This document shows, in pieces, positions 1-6,331 of a stretch of 7,108 bases of DNA. The notes beneath the pieces are model-generated. The model was not told where the DNA came from. It worked only from the letters and a program-made list of their open reading frames with translations, and did not search any database. Location of the stretch: positions 1 through 7,108 of the forward strand of contig RFKS01000283.1 of the NCBI GenBank assembly GCA_003694205.1, in the 5' to 3' direction. Made by a program: the position numbers and the translations under genes. This DNA comes from Alphaproteobacteria bacterium (GTDB lineage Bacteria > Pseudomonadota > Alphaproteobacteria > Sphingomonadales > Rhodothalassiaceae). The first letter of the stretch is position 1. Each line of letters starts with the position of its first letter.

Positions 1-48
1 CTCCCAGAGCGTGGCACCGCGACCGGTGGCGTCAATCTCGTGATCTGA
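1..48 (+). CDS. C-terminal end of the upstream flagellar gene, possibly FliK hook-length control protein (partial)
   Basis: Frame 1 is open from the window edge to a TGA at 46-48 and encodes LPERGTATGGVNLVI. The gene begins outside the window. Short hydrophobic endings like GVNLVI are common in FliK proteins, and a fliK-type gene often precedes flgD in flagellar clusters, so FliK is the best guess. Fifteen residues cannot prove it. A second frame is also open here and ends at a TGA at 41-43, so even the reading frame is uncertain. The stop lies 20 bp before the flgD start, which suggests the same transcript. Confidence 0.4.
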   Translation, partial: LPERGTATGGVNLVI

Positions 49-68
49 CAACAGGAAAGACCCGACAG

Positions 69-746
69 ATGGAGATCAACCCCGCAACGCCTCTCGTCAG
101 CCAGACGAACACGACGGCCGCGGCTGCCAGCACGGCACAGGGCAATCGGCTGGCCGACGATTTCGACACCTTTCTCACGCTGCTCACGACGCAGCTCGAG
201 AACCAGGACCCGCTCGATCCCACGGACACGAACGAGTTCACGAATCAGCTCGTCGCCTTTGCCGGTGTCGAGCAACAGATCCGCACCAATGACCAGCTTG
301 AGACATTGTCCGGCATGGTCGCCTTTGCACAAAATACGGCGGCCGTGAATTTCCTCGGCCGCGAGGCGACCGTGCGCGGCAGCAGCGGCGAAAATCTGGG
401 CAACGGCATCGCCTTTGCGTATGCACTGCCGACCGCGGCCGAGGATGTGGAATTGCAGGTCCTCGACGACCGCGGGCGCATTGTCTTCCGCGAAGACGGG
501 GCCACCAGTGCCGGGACGCATGATTTCGTCTGGCCGGGCACCGACAATCAGGGCAATGCGGAGCCTACGGGGACCTACCAGATTCGCGTCGCGGCGAAGG
601 ACGCGAGCGGCAACCAGATCCCCGTCCAGACATTCGTGCGTGGCGTGGTCTCGGAGGTCGAGACCAGCACATCGATTCCGGTCCTTACCGTCAGCGGCAA
701 CCAGGTGCCGCTGCAGGACGTCATCACGGTGAGGGATCCGTCATGA
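69..746 (+). CDS. flgD: FlgD, flagellar hook-cap (hook assembly scaffold) protein
   Basis: FlgD is exported to the tip of the growing hook, where it caps the structure and lets FlgE subunits polymerise; it is absent from the finished flagellum. The 225-residue protein is of usual length. The N-terminal export/assembly region carries the family hallmark FLTLLTTQLENQDPLDP at residues 35-51, followed by EFTNQL and GVEQQ (56-70). Residues about 95-190 form the Ig-like/tudor C-terminal half, with the typical FVWPGTDNQG...TGTYQIRV pattern at 153-174. The second residue of the usual W-D-G turn is Pro here (W155-P-G). An AGGAAAG ribosome-binding site at 53-59 supports the ATG at 69. The gene follows the upstream stop by 20 bp and probably shares a transcript with flgE. 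Its stop codon overlaps the ATG of a small ORF (ATGA at 743-746). Confidence 0.96.
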   Translation: MEINPATPLVSQTNTTAAAASTAQGNRLADDFDTFLTLLTTQLENQDPLDPTDTNEFTNQLVAFAGVEQQIRTNDQLETLSGMVAFAQNTAAVNFLGREATVRGSSGENLGNGIAFAYALPTAAEDVELQVLDDRGRIVFREDGATSAGTHDFVWPGTDNQGNAEPTGTYQIRVAAKDASGNQIPVQTFVRGVVSEVETSTSIPVLTVSGNQVPLQDVITVRDPS

Positions 747-841
747 TTGCGGCAGAAGCCCACCCCATGCCCTCCGCGGGCCTATTCCCGCGGCAGGCAG
801 CCACGAACCGGGCGGCCCTGCCCGCCCCTGAGCAACAGTAA
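743..841 (+). CDS. Possible small coupled ORF between flgD and flgE (32 aa, unknown function)
   Basis: I do not recognise this peptide (MIAAEAHPMPSAGLFPRQ..., ending PAPEQQ). It is rich in Ala and Pro, with no signal peptide or membrane segment. Three things make it more than noise. Its ATG overlaps the flgD stop as ATGA. A GAGGGA motif at 731-736 sits 6 nt upstream. Its TAA at 839-841 directly abuts the AGGAG of the flgE ribosome-binding site. By eye about 25 of 32 codons end in G or C, in keeping with the neighbours. Against it are the very short length, the lack of a recognised family, and two hairpins in the same stretch that could explain it as untranslated leader. If translated, it may serve mainly to couple flgE translation to flgD or to open those hairpins. 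Confidence 0.33.
   Translation: MIAAEAHPMPSAGLFPRQAATNRAALPAPEQQ
768..799 (+). other. RNA hairpin in the flgD-flgE spacer
   Basis: CCGCGGG (774-780) and CCCGCGG (787-793) form a perfect 7-bp stem around the loop CCTATT. After a 2x2 internal mismatch, TGCC (768-771) pairs with GGCA (796-799), giving 11 bp in total. No T-run follows, so this is not a classical intrinsic terminator. It could protect the 5' end of a processed flgE message or slow read-through from flgD. Pairing is seen in the sequence; function is inferred. Confidence 0.55.
810..827 (+). other. Second RNA hairpin upstream of the flgE ribosome-binding site
   Basis: GGGCGG (810-815) and CCGCCC (822-827) form a perfect 6-bp stem around a 6-nt loop, CCCTGC. 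It lies 13 nt before the AAGGAG of flgE and 10 nt after the first hairpin. It could insulate or expose the flgE ribosome-binding site, or stabilise the flgE message. There is no poly-T after it. Confidence 0.45.
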
Positions 842-852
842 AGGAGAGCATC

Positions 853-2202
853 ATGGCTTTTGCAGCTCTGGCATCCGGTGTTTCGGGCCTGAAGGCCTTT
901 ACCGAAGGTATCGGCATCATTTCCGACAACATCACGAACGTGAACACGGTCGGCTACAAGGAGACGCGCAACCGCTTCTCGACGCTGGTCACCGAGACCC
1001 AGTCGGTCTCCCGCTTCTCACCCGGCGGTGTCGCCTCGCGGGCGCGGACGCTGGTCAGCGAGCAGGGCCTGCTCACGTCCACCGCCTCGCAGACCGATCT
1101 CGGCATCGACGGCCAAGGCTTCTTCGTCGTCAAGTCGGCGCCCTCGGCCAATTCGCCGAACGGCGTCATCCAGTTCACGCGGGCCGGCAGCTTCGCGCCC
1201 GACGCGCAAGGCTTCCTCAAGAACACGGCGGGGCTCTTCCTAATGGGCTTCCCGATCGACCAGAACGGCAATATCCCGACTAATCTCGGCGATCTTGACA
1301 CGCTGGTGCCGATCAATGTCAGTGGCCTGACCGGCACCGCAGAGGCGACCTCCGAGGTCGGTCTGCGCATGAACCTGCAATCCTCGCTGACGGCAGCCGG
1401 CGGCCCGGTCAACGCCGGTGATCTCGCGAGCGGTACGGTGCCCCCCAATTTCGAACAGACGATCACCGTCTTCGACGCCCAGGGTGGCAGCCAGGAACTG
1501 ACGCTGTCCGCGGTCAAGACGGCGGCCAATACCTTCCGCTTCGAGATCTTTGCCCAGGATCCGACAGCGATCAACACCGCCGCCACACCGCCGGGGCTGA
1601 TCCTCTCGGGCACGCTCCAGTTCAACTCCGATGGCTCGATCCAGCAGTTTGCCGAGGATTTCCCGACCTCGACGGTAATCAATCCCGGCGCCGGCCAGCC
1701 GATCAACCCGACGGCGGCGCTCACCTTCGCCAATGGGGCCGGCACCGCGAACGTCAATTTCGACTTCGGCACATCCGGCGACAAGGACGGTATCACCCAG
1801 TTCGACAGCGTCTCCACGCTGATCTCGAGCTCGGTCAACGGCGCCGTCTTCGGCAATGTGATCGGGGTCAATGTCTCGGAGAGCGGCGTCGTCACCGCGC
1901 TCTTCGACAACGGCCTGTCGCGGAACGTGTTCCAGCTTCCGATGGCCACCTTCCCAAATCCGGACGGCCTCACGCGCCTGCAGGGAAATGCCTACGGTCT
2001 TTCCGATTCGTCGGGCAATTTCTCGATCGTCCTGCCGGGCACCGGCGGTGCGGGAACCATCGCGCCATCGACGCTCGAGGCCTCGACCGTGGATCTTGCG
2101 GAAGAGTTCGCCGATCTCATCGTCACCCAGCGGGCATTCTCGGCCTCGACGCGAATCATCACCGCGGCGAGCGACGTGCTCGAGGAGCTGGTCCGCGTCT
2201 AG
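853..2202 (+). CDS. flgE: FlgE, flagellar hook protein
   Basis: FlgE is the subunit of the curved hook that links the rod to the filament; it is exported through the flagellar type III system and polymerises under the FlgD cap. The 449-residue protein is complete. The N-terminal D0 helix and rod/hook signature are at 1-40 (SGLKAF at 11-16, SDNITNVNTVGYK at 24-36). The D1 strand region includes GIDGQGFFVV (84-93) and FTRAGSF (108-114). A variable middle (about 165-330) would form the outer D2 domain. The conserved late motif GLTRLQGNAYG is at 372-382, and the C-terminal D0 coiled-coil helix is at 408-449 (ASTVDLAEEF, LIVTQRAFSAS). The AAGGAG at 841-846 is 6 nt before the ATG, an excellent site that fits high expression of this abundant protein. 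A GC-rich hairpin follows the gene. Confidence 0.97.
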   Translation: MAFAALASGVSGLKAFTEGIGIISDNITNVNTVGYKETRNRFSTLVTETQSVSRFSPGGVASRARTLVSEQGLLTSTASQTDLGIDGQGFFVVKSAPSANSPNGVIQFTRAGSFAPDAQGFLKNTAGLFLMGFPIDQNGNIPTNLGDLDTLVPINVSGLTGTAEATSEVGLRMNLQSSLTAAGGPVNAGDLASGTVPPNFEQTITVFDAQGGSQELTLSAVKTAANTFRFEIFAQDPTAINTAATPPGLILSGTLQFNSDGSIQQFAEDFPTSTVINPGAGQPINPTAALTFANGAGTANVNFDFGTSGDKDGITQFDSVSTLISSSVNGAVFGNVIGVNVSESGVVTALFDNGLSRNVFQLPMATFPNPDGLTRLQGNAYGLSDSSGNFSIVLPGTGGAGTIAPSTLEASTVDLAEEFADLIVTQRAFSASTRIITAASDVLEELVRV

Positions 2203-2231
2203 CGGCTGCTGCGGGGGCGCAGATGAACGCG

Positions 2232-2270
2232 GACGGGGCCGGGCGGCGCCAGGACGCCACCGGTCCCGTC
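2232..2270 (+). terminator. GC-rich hairpin after flgE, possible transcription end
   Basis: GACGGGGCCG (2232-2241) pairs with CGGTCCCGTC (2261-2270) over 10 positions, one of them a G-U wobble. Inside it GGCG (2242-2245) can pair with CGCC (2255-2258). It lies 29 bp after the flgE stop, where one transcription unit would be expected to end. No T-run follows, so it would be a weak or factor-assisted terminator, or a 3' stabilising structure for the hook message. Confidence 0.45.
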
Positions 2271-2284
2271 CCGCCCGCAACCCG

Positions 2285-2310
2285 TTAACCTAGCTTGTGG
2301 AGACATTAAC
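2285..2310. promoter_or_regulatory. Pair of TTAAC half-sites upstream of sciP
   Basis: TTAAC occurs at 2285-2289 (within the palindrome GTTAAC and extending to TTAACC) and again at 2306-2310. The two copies start 21 bp apart, about two turns of the helix, so they face the same side of DNA. TTAAC resembles half of a CtrA box (TTAA-N7-TTAA), but neither copy has a partner half at the standard spacing. They may be auxiliary sites for CtrA or another regulator. Confidence 0.3.
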
Positions 2311-2318
2311 TTTGCCCT

Positions 2319-2333
2319 TTAGCGCTTTCTTAA
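2319..2333 (+). promoter_or_regulatory. Near-consensus CtrA box upstream of sciP
   Basis: TTAG-CGCTTTC-TTAA matches the CtrA consensus TTAA-N7-TTAA at 7 of 8 fixed positions. It lies 50 bp before the sciP ATG, in an AT-richer gap within otherwise GC-rich DNA. In Caulobacter, sciP is activated by phosphorylated CtrA, so the site fits the downstream gene. A possible -10 element is TCTAGC at 2344-2349. The motif is seen; binding and direction of control are inferred. Confidence 0.55.
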
Positions 2334-2383
2334 AACGGTCGCGTCTAGCCTCATCCTCGCGAGCCTGCTAGAGAGCGACAAAG

Positions 2384-2674
2384 ATGAATCATGCGAGCAA
2401 CCGCGGTGTCAGGCACGTCATCGGCCCGACCGGTGAGCCCCTGACCGTCGATGATCTTCCGCCGCCCAACACCAAGCGCTGGGTCATCCGGCGCAAGGCC
2501 GAGGTTGTGGCCGCGGTGCGCGGCGGCCTGATCACGCTCGAGGAAGCCTGCAAACGCTATTCGCTCTCGGTCGAGGAGTTTCTCTCCTGGCAGCGTGCCA
2601 TTGACCGCAACGGCCTGCCCGGCCTGCGGGTGACGCGCGTCCAGCAATACCGCGAAAACTCGCTGTCGAACTGA
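2384..2674 (+). CDS. sciP: SciP (DUF1153) cell-cycle regulator, inhibitor of CtrA-activated transcription
   Basis: In Caulobacter, SciP is a small helix-turn-helix protein that accumulates in G1 swarmer cells and blocks transcription from CtrA-activated promoters, including flagellar ones. This 96-residue protein has the whole family pattern: VIGPTGEPLTVDDLPPP at 12-28, KRWVIRRKAEVVAAVRGG at 31-48, then the helix-turn-helix core LEEACKRYSLSVEEFLSWQ at 52-70 and RAIDRNGLPGLR at 71-82. The C-terminus VTRVQQYR is also typical. A modest GAGAG at 2371-2375 precedes the ATG by 8 nt. The gene stands alone: a hairpin and a promoter region separate it from flgE, and another promoter region separates it from fliF. 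CtrA-type boxes on both sides suggest it is both a target and a modulator of the local promoters. Identification is firm; its regulatory action here is carried over from Caulobacter. Confidence 0.93.
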   Translation: MNHASNRGVRHVIGPTGEPLTVDDLPPPNTKRWVIRRKAEVVAAVRGGLITLEEACKRYSLSVEEFLSWQRAIDRNGLPGLRVTRVQQYRENSLSN

Positions 2675-2730
2675 ATTCCGGCCTCACCCCTCCCGTCATT
2701 GGCGATAAAACCCGGCAAAATCTGCCTACA

Positions 2731-2745
2731 TTAACCCCCTCTTTA
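2731..2745 (+). promoter_or_regulatory. Near-consensus CtrA box upstream of the fliF operon
   Basis: TTAA-CCCCCTC-TTTA matches TTAA-N7-TTAA at 7 of 8 fixed positions. It lies 33 bp before the ATG at 2779 and 72 bp before the preferred GTG start at 2818. Early (class II) flagellar operons, including fliF, are direct CtrA targets in Caulobacter, which supports the reading. A weak -10 candidate, CTAACG, is at 2757-2762. The rest of the sciP-fliF gap shows no clear terminator or other element. Confidence 0.55.
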
Positions 2746-2806
2746 CGGACCGGACCCTAACGTTGCGTTCACCAAGGGATGGCACCGCCTCCCGCCAGCG
2801 AACGAC

Positions 2807-2812
2807 AAGGGG
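2807..2812 (+). promoter_or_regulatory. Ribosome-binding site that favours a GTG start for fliF
   Basis: AAGGGG lies 5 nt before an in-frame GTG at 2818. The upstream ATG at 2779 has its only purine-rich motif (AAGGG, 2774-2778) touching the start codon, too close for normal use. The spacing therefore points to the GTG as the real start. Confidence 0.55.
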
Positions 2813-2817
2813 TCCAG

Positions 2818-4521
2818 GTGGCACGACTGTTTCAACTGCTCGCAAGCTTCGGTGCGGCGCGGCTGATTGCCATGGCCGCCGTCGCCGCCGGTCTCATCGG
2901 TTTCTTCCTGTTCGTGACGATGCGGCTCACCGAGCCGCAGATGAGTCTGCTTTACGGCGACCTCGACGTCGCCGACAGCGGCCGCATCGTCGAACATCTG
3001 AAAGCGCTCAACGTCCCCTACAAGATCGCCGACAATGGCCGCACCATTCTTGCCCCCGCCGATCGGGTCAACGAGCTGCGGGTCACGCTCGCCAGCGAGG
3101 GACTCGGTGGCAATATCGTCGGCTACGAAATCTTCGATCGCTCCGAGGGGCTGGGGACGACGAGCTTTGTCCAGAACATCAACCGTCTGCGCGCGATCGA
3201 GGGCGAGCTTGCCCGCACCATCCGCGAGATCCGCTCAGTCGAGGCGGCGCGGGTGCATGTCGTCATGCCCGAGCGGGCGCTTTTCGCGCGCGGCGAACGC
3301 AAGCCCAGCGCCTCGATCATCCTCCGCACCAAGGGCGGGCTCAGCCAGTCACAGGTGGCGGCGATTCAGTATCTCGTCGCCTCCGCGGTCCCCGACCTGA
3401 GCCCGCAGAACATCTCGATCGTCGACCAAAACGGGACCCTGCTCGCCCGCAGCGGTGGCAATAGCAGCGACTCGGCGGCAACGATGATCAGCAGCCTCGA
3501 CGAGAAGCGCCGCCAGCTCGAGGACTATTACCGGACCCGCATCGAGGAGTTGCTGGCCAAGACGGTCGGTCCGGGCCATGTGCGCGCACAGGTGGCGGTC
3601 GAGCTCGACATGAAGTCGGTCACCACCAACGAGGAGACCTTCGATCCCGACAGCCAGGTCGCGCGCTCGACCAGGACTGTCGAGGAAACGAGCACCGATC
3701 GCGGTGGTGCCGCCGCCGGCGCGGTCTCGGTGGCCAACAATCTTCCCGGTGCCGCCGACAACGGCAGTGGCGGTGGCGAGATCTCGCAGACGCAGAAAAC
3801 GGAAGAGACGACCAATTTCGAAATTTCGCGCAAGACGCGGACCGAGGTGAAGGAGCGTGGCGAGATCGAGCGCCTGACGGTGGCGGTGGTCGTCGACGGG
3901 ACCTACAGCGAGGCCGATGATGGCACGCGCACCTATCAGCCGCGCAGCGACGACGAACTCGAGCAGATGGCCGCACTCGTGCGCTCGGCGGTCGGCTATG
4001 ACGCCAATCGCGGCGATGTGGTCGAGGTCGCCAACATGCGCTTCAGCGAGCCCGACCTGCCCGATATTGCCGAGAGCGAGCCGTTCACGCTGTTTGGTCT
4101 CAACAAGTCCGACCTTTACGCGCTCGCCGAGATGGCACTGCTTGGCATCGTCTCGATCTTTGTCCTGCTGCTGGTCGTGCGGCCCCTGGTCAATCGCCTG
4201 ATCGCTGCCATACCCGAGGCGGTGCCGGCGGGAGCCGGTCAGCTTGCGGGCCCGGGAGCGCAAGGCGCCCTGGCCGCCCCCGAAGTCGAGATACCGCCCG
4301 AGCTCGAGGAGGCCGCGGCACGCGGCGACCCGGAGGCCATCGAGGCACTCAACCAGGCGCGCGCCGCCGCCGTCCCCGCGCAGCGCCGCGACAGCAATAT
4401 CGATCTCGGACAGGTGGACAGCGAGCTCAAGGAATCTTCCGTCAAGAAGATTGGCGAGATCGTCGCCAGCCACCCCGATGAGGCGACGGCAATCATTCGC
4501 AGCTGGCTTTACGCCGAATAG
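2818..4521 (+). CDS. fliF: FliF, flagellar MS-ring protein
   Basis: FliF forms the membrane-embedded MS-ring, the base on which the rotor, export gate and rod assemble. From the GTG start it is 567 residues, normal for the family; an in-frame ATG at 2779 would add 13 residues of Pro-rich sequence. Starting at VARLFQLLASFGAARL places the first membrane helix at about 16-37, as family members usually have it. RBM1 follows (about 42-102). RBM2, with the YscJ/FliF signature, comes next (INRLRAIEGELARTIR at 121-136, VMPER at 149-153, NISIVD at 198-203). RBM3 (about 220-420) has a Gly/Ala/Asn-rich loop near 295-325. The second membrane helix is at 432-458. The cytoplasmic tail ends with the FliG-binding segment (IGEIVASHPDEAT from 545, W563). 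This is the first gene of an operon; fliG starts 21 bp after its stop. Confidence 0.95.
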   Translation: MARLFQLLASFGAARLIAMAAVAAGLIGFFLFVTMRLTEPQMSLLYGDLDVADSGRIVEHLKALNVPYKIADNGRTILAPADRVNELRVTLASEGLGGNIVGYEIFDRSEGLGTTSFVQNINRLRAIEGELARTIREIRSVEAARVHVVMPERALFARGERKPSASIILRTKGGLSQSQVAAIQYLVASAVPDLSPQNISIVDQNGTLLARSGGNSSDSAATMISSLDEKRRQLEDYYRTRIEELLAKTVGPGHVRAQVAVELDMKSVTTNEETFDPDSQVARSTRTVEETSTDRGGAAAGAVSVANNLPGAADNGSGGGEISQTQKTEETTNFEISRKTRTEVKERGEIERLTVAVVVDGTYSEADDGTRTYQPRSDDELEQMAALVRSAVGYDANRGDVVEVANMRFSEPDLPDIAESEPFTLFGLNKSDLYALAEMALLGIVSIFVLLLVVRPLVNRLIAAIPEAVPAGAGQLAGPGAQGALAAPEVEIPPELEEAAARGDPEAIEALNQARAAAVPAQRRDSNIDLGQVDSELKESSVKKIGEIVASHPDEATAIIRSWLYAE

Positions 4522-4542
4522 CGGCCGGACCCTGGGAGCGAA

Positions 4543-5568
4543 ATGGCCATGGCAAGCGAATCCAAGGAACTGGCACGGATGACCGGCCCGGAGAAGGCGG
4601 CCGCCTTCATGCTCGCCATCGGCGAGGAATACGGCAAACCGATCTGGGAACAGCTCACCGACGAGGAGATCCGCGAGCTCTCGGTTGTGATGTCCAATCT
4701 CGGACAGGTCAGCGCCCAGACAGTGGAGACGCTGTTCGCCGGGTTTGCGCGCGATGTCTCTTCGGTCGGCTCGCTCAAGGGCTCCTATGATACCACCGAG
4801 CGTCTGCTCGCCCGCATCCTTCCCGAAGATCGCGTCAACACGATCATGGAGGAGATCCGCGGCCCCGCCGGGCGCACCATGTGGGACAAGCTCGGCAATG
4901 TGAACGAGATGGTGCTCGCCTCCTATCTCAAGAACGAGTACCCGCAGACGGTCGCCGTCGTCTTGAACAAGATCAAGCCGGAACACGCCGCGCGCGTACT
5001 CTCTGTCCTGCCTGAGGATTTCTCGATGGAGGTCGTCATGCGCATGCTGCGCATGGAGGCGGTGCAGAAGGACATCATCGACAAGGTCGAGCAGACGCTC
5101 AGGATCGAGTTCATGAACAATCTGGCGCGCACCAGCCGGCGCGACAGCCACGAGACGATCGCCGAGATCTTCAACTATCTCGACCGCAACACGGAGTCGC
5201 GCTTCCTGTCCGCGCTCGAGGACCGCAATCGCGAGTCCGCCGAGCGCATCCGTGCCCTCATGTTCACCTTCGAGGATCTCGCCAAGCTCGACCCCGGCGG
5301 CGTGCAGACGCTGCTCAGGAATGTCGACAAGGGCAAGCTCGCGCTCGCCCTCAAGGGCGCCTCGGACACGCTGCGTGACCTCTTCTTCTCCAACATGTCC
5401 GAACGCGCGGCCAAGATCCTGCGCGAGGACATGGAGGCGATGGGGCCGGTGCGCCTGCGCGACGTCGACGAGGCGCAGATGGAAATGGTCAACAAGGCCA
5501 AGGAGCTTGCCGACGAGGGCGAGATCATCCTCACCGACAACAAGGGCGAGGACGAGCTGATCTACTAG
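4543..5568 (+). CDS. fliG: FliG, flagellar motor switch and torque protein
   Basis: FliG sits on the cytoplasmic face of the MS-ring, binds FliF and FliM, and receives torque from MotA. The 341-residue protein is complete. The N-terminal FliF-binding domain covers about 1-105. The middle domain has the FliM-contact motif in the form EYPQT (132-136) in place of the enteric EHPQ. The C-terminal domain begins around [14 protein letters not shown] (240-253). The charged torque residues align with E. coli by eye: K271 (K264), R288 (R281), E295 and D296 (D288, D289) and R304 (R297). All are charged as expected, with one Asp-to-Glu change. GGGAG at 4534-4538 supports the ATG at 4543; an in-frame ATG at 4549 is less well spaced. 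It sits 21 bp after fliF and 37 bp before the fliH-like gene. Confidence 0.97.
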   Translation: MAMASESKELARMTGPEKAAAFMLAIGEEYGKPIWEQLTDEEIRELSVVMSNLGQVSAQTVETLFAGFARDVSSVGSLKGSYDTTERLLARILPEDRVNTIMEEIRGPAGRTMWDKLGNVNEMVLASYLKNEYPQTVAVVLNKIKPEHAARVLSVLPEDFSMEVVMRMLRMEAVQKDIIDKVEQTLRIEFMNNLARTSRRDSHETIAEIFNYLDRNTESRFLSALEDRNRESAERIRALMFTFEDLAKLDPGGVQTLLRNVDKGKLALALKGASDTLRDLFFSNMSERAAKILREDMEAMGPVRLRDVDEAQMEMVNKAKELADEGEIILTDNKGEDELIY

Positions 5569-5605
5569 GACCTGACGAACGGAAAAGACGACTGATCACG
5601 ACGCC

Positions 5606-6331
5606 ATGGAACTGATCGAGGAACATGTGGCACCGGTAAAGAAATTCGCCTTCGAGACCGCCTTCGGCGACGAGGCCCAGGCGCAGGAGGAAGCGCAGCG
5701 ACGGGCGCTCGAGCAGCGTATCGCGGAGGCTCGAGAGGCTGGCCAACGAGAGGGATTCGCGGCCGGGCGCACGCAGGCGCTTGAGGAGATCGAGGCCCGA
5801 ATCTCGGCAACGCTCGAACGGATTGCGGCATCCTGCGACCGGCTGTTCGCCGAACGGGCGGCCCTCGAACAGGCATTCGAGGCGCAGACGGCGGTTCTCG
5901 CCCACGCCATCGCAGGCAAGCTCGCCCCTGCCCTCATGGCGGCGCACCCGCTTGCCGAGATCGAGGCCCTGGTCAGCGAATGCCTCGACGCCTGCCGCCG
6001 CGAGCCGCGCCTCGTCGTCCGGGTGTGCGAGGCGCTTCTCGATCCGCTCGGCGAACGCATCGAACGGCTGAAGGCAGGCTCGAGCTTCGTCGGCGAAATC
6101 GTTCTTTTGAGCGACCCCGCTCTCGGCCCGAACGACTGCCGGGTGGAATGGCCCGACGGTGGCGCGGAGCGCGACATGGCATCGCTCGAGCGTGCCATCG
6201 CCGATGCGGTTGGCCGCTATGTGACCACCAGTGATGAACAGGACGCTCCAACGGATGCCGGCACCGACCCGACGACGGCGACAGCATCCGTTGCGACGTC
6301 CGCGGATGAGCAAGGAGCACATCATGGCTGA
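5606..6331 (+). CDS. fliH: FliH-like flagellar export regulator (FlbE type)
   Basis: FliH dimers inhibit and position the export ATPase FliI and tether it to FliN at the C-ring. This 241-residue protein fits by position and architecture more than by strict sequence. Residues 22-95 are a long charged helix, probably coiled coil, containing the FliH-type glycine repeat G46-xxx-G50-xxx-G54. Residues about 96-206 resemble the globular C-terminal domain (VLAHAIAGKLAPAL, VSECLDACRREPRLVVRV, LLSDPALGPNDCRVEWPDGG). The last 35 residues are a Thr/Ala/Asp-rich low-complexity tail. In Caulobacter the gene at this position is called flbE. The ATG at 5606 is the only standard start after an in-frame stop at 5573-5575. 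No good ribosome-binding site precedes it (GGAAAAG at 5581-5587 is 18 nt away), so translation may depend on fliG. The 3' end overlaps fliN by 8 nt. Confidence 0.85.
   Translation: MELIEEHVAPVKKFAFETAFGDEAQAQEEAQRRALEQRIAEAREAGQREGFAAGRTQALEEIEARISATLERIAASCDRLFAERAALEQAFEAQTAVLAHAIAGKLAPALMAAHPLAEIEALVSECLDACRREPRLVVRVCEALLDPLGERIERLKAGSSFVGEIVLLSDPALGPNDCRVEWPDGGAERDMASLERAIADAVGRYVTTSDEQDAPTDAGTDPTTATASVATSADEQGAHHG
6312..6317 (+). promoter_or_regulatory. Ribosome-binding site that fixes the fliN start
   Basis: AAGGAG, inside the end of the fliH-like gene, lies 6 nt before the ATG at 6324. In-frame ATGs at 6231 and 6306 would give longer proteins, but neither has comparable spacing. Confidence 0.7.

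Noticed and set aside
14..30. TGGCAC motifs that could be sigma-54 -24 elements (also near 2780, 4133, 4571 and 5628)
   Set aside because: None has a TTGCA/T-type -12 element at the required spacing, so no sigma-54 promoter can be supported.
954..2280. Two long - strand open frames (954-1973 and 1240-2280) opposite flgE
   Set aside because: Both lie over a complete, well-conserved FlgE and show no family features; they are codon-bias shadows.
2223..2288. 21-codon ORF after flgE (MNADGAGRRQ...)
   Set aside because: It spans the hairpin and ends inside a TTAAC promoter motif. It is very short, with no coupling to a neighbour and no recognised product.
2746..2755. Tandem CGGACCGGAC repeat before fliF
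   Set aside because: Only two 5-bp units; expected by chance in GC-rich DNA.
3349..5151. 600-codon open frame on the - strand across fliF and fliG
   Set aside because: It is antisense to two clearly conserved genes. The translation is rich in Arg, His, Leu and Asp with no recognisable domain, as expected of a mirror frame in high-GC DNA.
6231..6323. Longer fliN starting at ATG 6231 or 6306
   Set aside because: The extra residues are Arg-rich and lie inside the fliH-like gene. The AAGGAG at 6312-6317 places the start at 6324.
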